21,813 bases of DNA from an uncultured Lachnospiraceae bacterium (GTDB taxonomy: Bacteria; Bacillota; Clostridia; Lachnospirales; Lachnospiraceae): assembly GCA_910577445.1 (NCBI GenBank), contig CAJTMZ010000072.1, positions 1-21,813 of the forward strand, in the 5' to 3' direction. The stretch's first letter is position 1. Each line of letters starts with the position of its first letter. Shown here one piece after another: positions 9,101 to 14,932 of this stretch. The position numbers and the translations under genes were made by a program. The notes under the pieces are model-generated. The model saw only the letters and a program-made list of their open reading frames with translations, made no database searches and was not told the origin of the DNA.

Positions 9101-10031
9101 AATCGAAAGCGGCAAGATGAAGTTAGAGCCGTGCAATTTTAATATGTATGAAATGCTCGATACCGTTGGAGAGCTGATTGCGCCGCAGGCAGCGGCAAAG
9201 CAGATTGATTTTGTAAAAGATATCCGGCTAAGCCATAAATGGTTTCTGGCGGACAGGATGCGAATTAGCCAGGTTCTCATCAATCTGCTCGGCAACGCCG
9301 TGAAATTCACGCCGGCAAGAGGAAAAGTCGTCCTTCTGGCAGAAGAGGTGGAAAGCGCCGGGGAACGGGTGCGCGTAAGCTTTGCGATATCCGATACCGG
9401 CGTCGGGATTGCGAAAGAGGACCAGGAAAGAGTGTTCCGCTCCTTTGAGCAGGCGTCCTCGAATCCCTCGAAACAGCAGGGAACGGGACTTGGGCTTTCC
9501 ATCAGCAGCCGTCTGGTGCAGCTTATGGGAAGCAATATCCAGATTGAAAGCGAGCTGGGAGAAGGCAGCACTTTCCGCTTCCTGATTCCGCTGAAGCCGG
9601 GAGAAGATATGGAAACGGAAGTCTCGGCGGAAGAAGTGTCCTTTGAGGGCCGCCGTGTGCTTGTGGTGGAGGATAACGAGCTGAATTCGGAGATTGCGCA
9701 GTGTCTTTTGGAAGAGCGGGGTTTTGAGGTGGCATGCGTATATAACGGAGCCGAGGCGGTAGATAAGATAAAGAATACACAACCCGGGACGTACGACGTG
9801 ATTCTGATGGATATTATGATGCCGGTGATGGACGGACTTGCGGCAACGCGGGCAATCCGGAGCATGGAGAGGGAGGACTGCCATACCATTCCGATTGTGG
9901 CCATGTCAGCGAACGCCTTTGACGACGATTTGAAAAAATCGGTGGAGTGCGGTATGAACGGGCATTTATCAAAGCCGGTGGATGTGGAGAAGCTGTACCA
10001 GACGCTGGCGGAGGTTATCCTGAGAAAATAA
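6108..10031 (+). CDS. Hybrid sensor histidine kinase/response regulator with Cache-like, HAMP, PAS and degenerate GGDEF domains
   Basis: A 1307-residue membrane hybrid kinase. Helix 1 spans about 15-38, an extracellular Cache-like region 39-370, and helix 2 about 374-400. A HAMP-type linker (about 400-450) and a PAS domain (455-575) follow. Next is a GGDEF-like domain (582-742) whose active motif is NNDEF (664-668) and which lacks the metal-binding Asp motif, so it should not make c-di-GMP. A GAF-like stretch (770-920) precedes HisKA with phospho-acceptor His946 in SHEIRTPMNG, then the HATPase domain with its N box (INLLGNAVKF), DTGVGI and GTGLGLS. The receiver domain has Asp1189 and phospho-acceptor Asp1235. 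No Hpt or DNA-binding regulator is adjacent, so the output step is not visible. The gene begins two bases after the binding lipoprotein with only a weak ribosome site, suggesting coupled translation. The ligand is probably supplied by that lipoprotein. Confidence 0.92.
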   Translation: MESKCQRRKKTTIFRMFLIPLTAIMLIQSVVTIGTLVAKRIAGTLQEYSGSMMSRLVENRKVILQNDMNQRWASVNEQELAMTEALQQFLDEEDMELLEFLDSSEQKTRFMELVFPDCLAMIQNSSTTGLFFLFTGDEWEMAGEYDGFFVRDSDPNKSPANYSDLLLERGSKTLSRQWDIPLDTNWTTRFHMAGEGKDASEYSFYEPWRAGREYGEAATKDLGYWSFPFSLEKGAAGAYEMITYSFPLRYEGTVYGVLGVEISSKVLRSYLPAKELNDASQSGYMLAVEEEDGSYRPLIGEGLLSNTVHSAGDTFFLQEVGYSSLSKVASVSQNGEGIYAVSCPLKLYSNNVPYEHTNWVLLGFDTEDDLFGMSRRLYLWVVAAVFGGLGFGILGLYFMVRYLTRPVGRLMECISRGGAGLLDFKSSNIFEIDALYDVVRDLTDRQKEAENILLEEKERYRVALESSNDMFFSFNLENHMLDIVNHKTMSGQWQCREHGDNFINPACIYEADREDALAAMCGQGDKLFAELRLKWPEDSEYRWVAITGNAVYDTDGNKRKLVGSIRNIQEQKEKEARQLRENETDSVTGLYTFDAGIKYIKERRGTLPEGVMADLFFDGIRETGAKCGIVFCDMILEETGGLIKRYCEKAGVEARLQPLPLRLNNDEFVLWLGGFTKEEAVPFVEELSFAIAQCFDPALFGVEIYAGFAGAKAGYDTEELIRMARLARGISLSGGKETENFYEDIPAVKRKDLPALQGKDIHSAGYGEDVGLVSVALNLFGKGGGFAAQMMLMCRKIGRFYQAKGVLVSLLRPDFNSNYLNCQWRADGSASGEIVRKYKEEEKEAFYQWLGKKEVRCVSERDSENSAIRRFLCLEEGDFGVVLPMYDNGSYMGNICILGILPDFLEDSENYQELAELGRVVESQLNQQQSDIASKAKSEFLSRMSHEIRTPMNGIIGMTAIALQQGQSGERVTDCLQKIQSSSEYLLGLINDILDMSKIESGKMKLEPCNFNMYEMLDTVGELIAPQAAAKQIDFVKDIRLSHKWFLADRMRISQVLINLLGNAVKFTPARGKVVLLAEEVESAGERVRVSFAISDTGVGIAKEDQERVFRSFEQASSNPSKQQGTGLGLSISSRLVQLMGSNIQIESELGEGSTFRFLIPLKPGEDMETEVSAEEVSFEGRRVLVVEDNELNSEIAQCLLEERGFEVACVYNGAEAVDKIKNTQPGTYDVILMDIMMPVMDGLAATRAIRSMEREDCHTIPIVAMSANAFDDDLKKSVECGMNGHLSKPVDVEKLYQTLAEVILRK

Positions 10032-10141
10032 TACAGTTTCATATCAAAAAACAGACTGTTTGTGCAACTGCAGTTAAACATATTTTTAATTTTCCGATAT
10101 TATTATCAGAGGCAAAAATCATAAAGGACGGGGGGATACTA

Positions 10142-10444
10142 ATGCAAATCGGAAATATGCAGGAATTCAGACAGCAGCAGCTTGACAAGGTAAGAAAGCG
10201 CAAGGAAGAGGAAAAGAAGATAAAAAAAGGCATTTACCAGATGCATGCCATGATTGACAGCCAGTGCATGGAGACCTTTGATAAGGAGCATAAGAAGGTC
10301 GAGGAAAATGCCGGAAACGCAAAGAACGAAAACGGCTCCGAGGGAAAAACAAAAGAGAACAAAAAGAAGGATATCCAGACAGAAATTGAAAAAATGCTGG
10401 CTGCGGGAAGAAAGGCCATCAATTTAAGCCAGATGCAGGTATAG
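10142..10444 (+). CDS. Hypothetical Lys/Glu-rich small protein
   Basis: A 100-residue soluble protein that I do not recognise. It is strongly charged: a Lys/Arg/Glu-rich helix (about 8-32), a short segment with one Cys (SQCMETF, about 40-46), a low-complexity Lys/Glu/Asn linker (about 48-77), and a C-terminal amphipathic helix ending in KAINLSQMQV. There is no signal peptide or membrane segment, and coiled coil is likely. The reading frame is open well upstream into the kinase gene, but the ATG at 10142 is preferred because a G-rich ribosome site (GGACGGGGGG) lies just before it and the upstream extension overlaps kinase coding sequence. It lies 110 bp after the kinase and is followed by a strong terminator. 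It could be cotranscribed with the kinase, though no functional link is evident. Confidence 0.6.
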   Translation: MQIGNMQEFRQQQLDKVRKRKEEEKKIKKGIYQMHAMIDSQCMETFDKEHKKVEENAGNAKNENGSEGKTKENKKKDIQTEIEKMLAAGRKAINLSQMQV

Positions 10445-10462
10445 CATAGCGAAAGATTGCGG

Positions 10463-10496
10463 AAGGGAAGAAAATGTTCAGTTTTCTTCCCTTTTT
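10463..10496 (+). terminator. Intrinsic terminator after the small protein gene
   Basis: A perfect 12-bp stem (10463-10474 with 10482-10493, core GGGAAGAAAA/TTTTCTTCCC) closes a 7-base loop, and the 3' arm runs directly into a T-run ending at 10496. It ends the sensor-kinase unit and insulates the sugar locus downstream. Confidence 0.88.
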
Positions 10497-10618
10497 GCAT
10501 TTTACAGGAAATAAAACCAAAAATCTTTCAGGCGCCGGGGAATATTCCGTGTCTGTCGGGAATAATAAAAATGAATATGGATATCGTTGAAAATGACAAA
10601 TAATAATTAGTATGAGCA

Positions 10619-10647
10619 AAGACAAACAGTATAAAGTGTAATAAAAT
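10619..10647 (+). promoter_or_regulatory. Candidate promoter of the sugar-uptake operon
   Basis: AAGACA at 10619-10624, a 17-base spacer and TAAAAT at 10642-10647 (four of six and five of six consensus matches). It lies in the 312-bp gene-free stretch 10445-10756, the only such stretch over 300 bases in the window. The surroundings are very AT-rich, so other -10-like words occur (for example TTGAAA at 10587 with TATGAG at 10611) and the choice is not secure. The leader to the ATG at 10757 would be about 100 bases. Confidence 0.4.
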
Positions 10648-10669
10648 AAGACCAGAAACAACGAAAAAA

Positions 10670-10728
10670 TGTCTATTATGTCGATAAATATCGGTATTTT
10701 ACTGAAAATGATTCGATAGAAGTAGACA
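10670..10728. promoter_or_regulatory. Candidate operator region with nested repeats
   Basis: An outer inverted repeat TGTCTA (10670-10675)/TAGACA (10723-10728) encloses the palindrome CGATAAATATCG (10682-10693) and a direct repeat TCGATA at 10681 and 10713. The direct repeats are 32 bases apart, about three helical turns, a spacing that suits a dimeric AraC-type activator. The AraC gene at 14024 is the obvious candidate binder. This is inference from pattern only. The GC-poor context makes chance repeats possible. Confidence 0.3.
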
Positions 10729-10756
10729 AAACAAAAAGAAAGACAGGAGGTTTTTT

Positions 10757-12178
10757 ATGAGAAAGAAATACTTGGCTTATCTTTTGGCGGCAGCTATGAC
10801 GTTGTCTTTGGCAGGATGCGGCGGTGCGTCAAAGGAAAATGATTCAAAGACACAGGAAGAAAATACGCCGCAGCAAAACGAAGATTCCGGTGACAGCCAG
10901 GAAGCGGAAGACAATTCCGGTCCGGCAGATGAGGGAGCGGAAGCATCGGGAAGCGATACGGGATTGTCAGGCTCCTTCTCCATTTACCACATGCATGGCG
11001 AGGATGATACGACAGGAACCGCGGCGGCTTTCTGGAAAGCGGCTGACAAGTTCATGGAAGAAAATCCAAATGTAAATATTGAATTTGTTTTTTCAGCGCA
11101 TGACGGCTATCAGCAAAAGCTCACTGCGATGATGGCAGGGGACGAGCTTACGGATGTCTGGCTGACAAAAGGCGATATGCTTCCTTCCTTTGCGGATACC
11201 GGAACCATTCAGGCGGCGGACCAGTATATCAAGCAGGATTCGGAATGGGCGAACGCGTATCTGGACGGCGCGTTTGGAGACTGCACCTACAACGGAACCG
11301 AGTGGGGAATACCCATGCAGATGCAGGCCAATACAATCGGTATTTACAACAAGGCGATTTTTGAGGAATGCGGAATTGACAAATGGCCGGAAACATGGAC
11401 GGAGCTTTTAGAGGACTGTGAAAAAATCAAGGCAAAAGGTTATATACCGATTGCAATGGGAAATAAGGAACAGTGGGTTGCGGAGTCAACGGTTTTCAAC
11501 ACCTATGCTTATAAGTATGTTGACCAGGAATGGTTCAACAGCCTTGCAAACAATCAGGGGGCAAAGTTTACGGACGAGGCTTTTGTCAGAGCGCTGGCAG
11601 GATTCCAGAACATCGCGCAGTATTTTAATGAGGACATGAATTCTCTCGACCAGAACGAAATGTATGCTCTTTACTATAACAAACAGGCAGCCATGTTTTT
11701 CAACGGAGCCTGGGGCGTGGGCAATATGATTGGCAACTGTCCTGAAGATGTGCTTGCGGATACCCATGTGGGTCTGATGCCGGCAGTGGAGGGAGAAGCG
11801 GGAACCAAGTACGATACGGCGGCAGGGGCAGGCTGGAATTATGTGATTCACAGCAGATTGCAGGGAGATGACTTAACCGCGTGTCTTGCCTTCCTGAAAG
11901 CGGTATCTACCGGGGACTACGCGAACAGCGCGCTGGAGCTTGGGTTTATTTCTTCGGGAAAAACGACGGACGTGGACCTTTCCGCACTGCATCCGCTTTT
12001 TGCAGAGTATTACGAGCTGGCGGCGACGATGAATAACTGCTCCATTTTCGACGTTGTTCTTCCGGCGGAGGTTGGTTCGGGCGTTCTCTACGCAGATACA
12101 CAGCAGCTCATTGCCGGGACGATGACCCCGGAGGAAATGGCGGCTGATTGTCAGGCAGTTATGGAAGCAAACTATTAA
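10757..12178 (+). CDS. Sugar ABC transporter substrate-binding lipoprotein (CUT1)
   Basis: A 473-residue family-1 solute-binding protein and the first gene of the uptake operon. The signal peptide has a KK pair, an Ala/Leu core and the lipobox LAGC with the lipidated Cys at residue 21. An unusually acidic Ser/Asp/Glu/Asn linker (about 22-72) tethers the domain to the membrane. The binding fold starts around residue 75 (SGSFSIYHMHG) and contains many Trp and Tyr residues that in this family stack on sugar rings. The ribosome site AGGAGG lies 8 bases before the ATG. Two permease genes follow after a hairpin, so this protein delivers the substrate to them at the outer membrane face. The substrate is probably a small glycoside or oligosaccharide, judged from the intracellular glycosidases further down; no direct sequence evidence names it. 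Confidence 0.93.
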   Translation: MRKKYLAYLLAAAMTLSLAGCGGASKENDSKTQEENTPQQNEDSGDSQEAEDNSGPADEGAEASGSDTGLSGSFSIYHMHGEDDTTGTAAAFWKAADKFMEENPNVNIEFVFSAHDGYQQKLTAMMAGDELTDVWLTKGDMLPSFADTGTIQAADQYIKQDSEWANAYLDGAFGDCTYNGTEWGIPMQMQANTIGIYNKAIFEECGIDKWPETWTELLEDCEKIKAKGYIPIAMGNKEQWVAESTVFNTYAYKYVDQEWFNSLANNQGAKFTDEAFVRALAGFQNIAQYFNEDMNSLDQNEMYALYYNKQAAMFFNGAWGVGNMIGNCPEDVLADTHVGLMPAVEGEAGTKYDTAAGAGWNYVIHSRLQGDDLTACLAFLKAVSTGDYANSALELGFISSGKTTDVDLSALHPLFAEYYELAATMNNCSIFDVVLPAEVGSGVLYADTQQLIAGTMTPEEMAADCQAVMEANY

Positions 12179-12202
12179 TCTCGGAAAATATCAGGTTGTT
12201 AA

Positions 12203-12259
12203 GCCGGTGAGCCATTGCGAATCTGCTGAAAAACAGTAGGGGCAATGGCTCCGGTTTTT
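12203..12259 (+). terminator. Intercistronic attenuating hairpin between binding protein and permeases
   Basis: Arms CCGG-TGA-GCCATTGC (12204-12218) and GCAATGGC-T-CCGG (12242-12254) form a 12-bp stem with a small internal bulge, followed by five T (12255-12259). The loop contains a second little stem, CTGCTG/CAGTAG around AAAAA. The shape is that of a leaky intrinsic terminator or 3'-end stabiliser. Placed between a binding-protein gene and its permeases, it would favour a high ratio of binding protein to membrane components, as seen in other CUT1 operons. Confidence 0.72.
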
Positions 12260-12280
12260 ACAGACGGCAGGAGGGATTGA

Positions 12281-13177
12281 ATGAATATTCGGGAAATTCG
12301 GAATAAGAAACAGAAGATTGGAATTTATCTGCTTATTATGGTTCCATTTATCTATTTTGTATATATCATGGTTTATCCTCTGTTTACTTCCGTTTATTAC
12401 AGTCTGACGAAGTGGAAAGGAATCGGGGAGGCGCAGTTTGTAGGGCTTGGCAATTATGCCACGCTGCTTAAAACAGGGGATTTCTGGCTGGTAACAAAAA
12501 ACACATTGTTTTTGAGTCTGGTATGCACGATTGGCCAGGTGGGAATTGCATTAGTGATTGCGTTTCTTATGACAATCCGCAGGCTGCGGCTGAAAGCCTT
12601 TCACCGGGCGGTCATCTTTTTCCCGGTGGTAATGGCGCCTATCGTTGTGGGATATGTTTGGCGTTTTATTTATAATTCAAATTACGGATTGCTAAATGCT
12701 TTTTTACGGGCAGTGGGGCGGGAAGACTGGATTCGGTTCTGGCTGGATGACCAGAATATTGTTCTTCGCGTGGTGTCGATTCCGGTTATCTGGCAGTATA
12801 TCGGTCTGTATATGGTGATTCTTATGAGCGCAATTTCAGCTATTCCACAGGAGGTTTTTGAGTGCGCGGAAATTGACGGGGCGACGGGCCTTAAAAAGTC
12901 GATTTACATTACGCTTCCCATGGTGTGGGATACCTTAAAAATCTGTATTATTCTGTGTGCGGGCGGGACAATGAAAATATACGACCACCTTGTTGCGCTG
13001 ACAAACGGAGGGCCGGGAAGGGCCACGGAATCGCTGGCGATGTACTGCTATGAGAACACTTTTAAGTTTGGCAATTTTGGGATGGGGGCGACAATTGCCG
13101 TTTCTATTCTGGTGTTCGCGCTGTTAATCAGCGGATTTGTGCAGGTTATGATGGGAAGGAGGAACAGGGATGAATAA
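12281..13177 (+). CDS. Carbohydrate ABC transporter permease (MalF/UgpA type)
   Basis: A 298-residue integral membrane protein with six predicted helices. The first is around residues 14-35. The conserved cytoplasmic EAA loop, which docks the ATPase, is at about 193-215 (ECAEIDGATGLKKS then ITLP). The length and motif fit the CUT1 MalF/UgpA-like partner, without the long periplasmic insertion of enteric MalF. An AGGAGGG ribosome site lies 5-6 bases from the ATG. The stop codon overlaps the next permease gene by eight bases, which suggests translational coupling of the two subunits. It forms the transport channel with the next gene product and uses the binding lipoprotein encoded upstream. No ATPase gene is nearby, so a shared MsmX-like ATPase encoded elsewhere is expected, as is common in Firmicutes. 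Confidence 0.94.
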   Translation: MNIREIRNKKQKIGIYLLIMVPFIYFVYIMVYPLFTSVYYSLTKWKGIGEAQFVGLGNYATLLKTGDFWLVTKNTLFLSLVCTIGQVGIALVIAFLMTIRRLRLKAFHRAVIFFPVVMAPIVVGYVWRFIYNSNYGLLNAFLRAVGREDWIRFWLDDQNIVLRVVSIPVIWQYIGLYMVILMSAISAIPQEVFECAEIDGATGLKKSIYITLPMVWDTLKICIILCAGGTMKIYDHLVALTNGGPGRATESLAMYCYENTFKFGNFGMGATIAVSILVFALLISGFVQVMMGRRNRDE

Positions 13178-14003
13178 GATAAAAAAATTTGTAACCGGCT
13201 TTTTTGTAAATGTTCCGATTATGCTGTTGTCCCTGACCTGTATTTTCCCGGTAATCTGGCTTTTGTATTCTTCGGTGAAAACAGACGTTGAGTTTAACAG
13301 AAGCCCGGTCAGCCTTCCGGCGCAAATCCACCTGGATAACTATGTGGCGGCGTTTAAGAAAGCGAGCTTTGGGACATTTACATTTAACAGCGCTTTTAAC
13401 AGCGTGGTTTCATTATTGCTGGTGCTTCTTATTTCATTTGTCATGGGATATCTTTTGTCAAGATACCGGTTTAAAGGAAGAAATTTAATATACGGGGCAT
13501 TGATGGCGGCAATGATGATTCCGGTTTATGCGCTGCTTGTCCCGATATTTATCCAGGAAAAGCAGATGGGGCTTTTGAACACGCATTTTTCTCTGATACC
13601 GGTTTATGTGGCGCTTGAGCTGCCTACGTCCGTGTTTTTGATAGACGGTTATATACGGGGGATTTCCGTTGATATGGAGGACGCGGCTTCCATTGACGGG
13701 GCAAGTCTTCCCAGAATCATGTTTACAATTATTATGCCGATTTGCAAGCCGATTTTGTCTACCATTGTGATTCTGACTTTTATGCATGTATGGAACGAGT
13801 TTGCATTTGCGCAGGTACTGATTTCAAAGGAGAGTCTTAAGACAATTCCAATTGGACTTACTTATTTTACCACACAGTATTCTACCAGCTATACGCTCCT
13901 TTTGGCGGCCCTGGCAATGGCTACGATACCGGTGCTGGTTATTTATCTTTTCTTTTATAACAAAATTATGGAAGGAATGATGGCGGGAGCGATAAAAGGT
14001 TAG
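13170..14003 (+). CDS. Carbohydrate ABC transporter permease (MalG/UgpE type)
   Basis: A 277-residue membrane protein with six helices. The first, at about 10-33, precedes the family's typical 'SSVKTDVEFNRSP' extracellular start. The EAA loop is at about 169-192 (MEDAASIDGASLPRI then IIMP). It is the second half of the CUT1 channel with the gene whose end it overlaps by eight bases; its ribosome site (GGAAGGAGG) lies inside that gene. Twenty bases after its stop the AraC regulator begins, so importer and regulator are probably on one transcript. Length and motif positions are ordinary and no defect is visible. Confidence 0.94.
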   Translation: MNKIKKFVTGFFVNVPIMLLSLTCIFPVIWLLYSSVKTDVEFNRSPVSLPAQIHLDNYVAAFKKASFGTFTFNSAFNSVVSLLLVLLISFVMGYLLSRYRFKGRNLIYGALMAAMMIPVYALLVPIFIQEKQMGLLNTHFSLIPVYVALELPTSVFLIDGYIRGISVDMEDAASIDGASLPRIMFTIIMPICKPILSTIVILTFMHVWNEFAFAQVLISKESLKTIPIGLTYFTTQYSTSYTLLLAALAMATIPVLVIYLFFYNKIMEGMMAGAIKG

Positions 14004-14023
14004 TTTGCAGGAGAGCATACAGC

Positions 14024-14932
14024 ATGATTGACATATCCCGACTTTCTCAGATAAATCCTTATATCAGGATGATGAAACTGCAAAAAGAAGCGTCTTATTC
14101 AGGAAAATGGGAAGATATTGATAATGTGTTCACGTATATTGCTGTGGGAAACGCCGATTTTGTTGTAAACGGAATCAGCTACCGTCTTCATGCGGGCAGC
14201 ATCATTATCATACCTCCCTATATGACGCATGTAATTATATCAAACAGCGCGGAGCCTTTTGTCCAGTATATCATGCACTTTGATTTTTATGAATCAGAGG
14301 AGAGAAAAGAACTGGCGCATAAAAATATGCTGGAAGAAGAACAGCCGGTGATTCCTGAAAGAGAATGTGTTCTGGACGACAGCGTAATTGTTTCCGAGAT
14401 ACCGGAGGCGGAACGCAATCAGGTGGTTCTGCGCTATTTGAACCTGATTCAGGAATTTAATGAGAACAAGCCGGGAAGAAACCTGATTCTGAAAGCCGGA
14501 TGTACAGAACTGCTGGTGAACGCCTTAAGAAACTGTGTGGAGGTTAAGGAAAAGAGCAGTAGGAAAAAAACAAAATCATGGATTCATATTGAAAATGCAA
14601 TGGAATATATTATGAACTGTGATTTGGCCGGAGATTTGACCAACGAGGGAGTGGCTAAAGGAATCGGAGTGTCGGCAAATTATCTTACCAGTATCTTCCA
14701 GATGTACCTGGGAATTTCTCTGCACAAGTATATAATGAATGTAAGGATTGAGCATGCCCAGCAGTTACTTTTATCCGGTAAGGTAAATGTGACGGAAGCG
14801 GCTGACATGACGGGTTTTTCCAGCATTCATGTATTCAGCAAGACTTTTAAAAATATTATGGGCATTTCGCCCAGTCAATTTATGAATGAAACTGTAACCA
14901 GAAAAAAGGAGGTAAAATTTTATGTGGATTGA
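14024..14932 (+). CDS. AraC family regulator with cupin-type sensor domain
   Basis: A 302-residue regulator. The N-terminal half has an AraC-type cupin sugar-binding domain: the beta strands around residues 38-90 include the Gly/Pro turn SIIIIPPYMTH and a HFDFYE strand. The C-terminal half (about 188-293) holds the two helix-turn-helix units: the first around VAKGIGVSANYLTSIF, the second around EAADMTGFSSIHVFSKTFK, ending in the family's G-x-SPSQF. It has no receiver domain, so it is not the direct target of the hybrid kinase upstream. It probably senses a sugar or pathway intermediate and activates the uptake operon and perhaps the beta-glucuronidase. Its last 11 bases overlap the start of the glycosidase gene. 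The ribosome site AGGAG lies 10 bases before the ATG. Confidence 0.92.
   Translation: MIDISRLSQINPYIRMMKLQKEASYSGKWEDIDNVFTYIAVGNADFVVNGISYRLHAGSIIIIPPYMTHVIISNSAEPFVQYIMHFDFYESEERKELAHKNMLEEEQPVIPERECVLDDSVIVSEIPEAERNQVVLRYLNLIQEFNENKPGRNLILKAGCTELLVNALRNCVEVKEKSSRKKTKSWIHIENAMEYIMNCDLAGDLTNEGVAKGIGVSANYLTSIFQMYLGISLHKYIMNVRIEHAQQLLLSGKVNVTEAADMTGFSSIHVFSKTFKNIMGISPSQFMNETVTRKKEVKFYVD
14907..14913 (+). promoter_or_regulatory. Strong ribosome site inside the end of the AraC gene
   Basis: AGGAGGT, a near-perfect anti-SD match, lies 8 bases before the ATG at 14922 and within the last codons of the regulator. It fixes the glycosidase start despite the 11-base overlap and predicts high translation relative to the regulator. 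Confidence 0.8.

Noticed and set aside
10066..10075. Palindrome AACTGCAGTT between the kinase and small protein genes
   Set aside because: It has no loop, so it cannot form a terminator hairpin, and no second copy or promoter context supports an operator.
8837..10081. 414-residue open frame on the - strand
   Set aside because: It is antisense to the HisKA, HATPase and receiver domains of the kinase; the translation is a Ser-rich shadow without motifs.
9947..10141. N-terminal extension of the small Lys/Glu-rich protein into the kinase gene
   Set aside because: It overlaps the conserved receiver domain in another frame, has no ribosome site, and the ATG at 10142 has a G-rich one.
10702..10717. 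Possible cre (catabolite repression) site, TGAAAATGATTCGA
   Set aside because: At least three mismatches to the TGWAANCGNTNWCA consensus, including central positions; not better than chance in AT-rich DNA.
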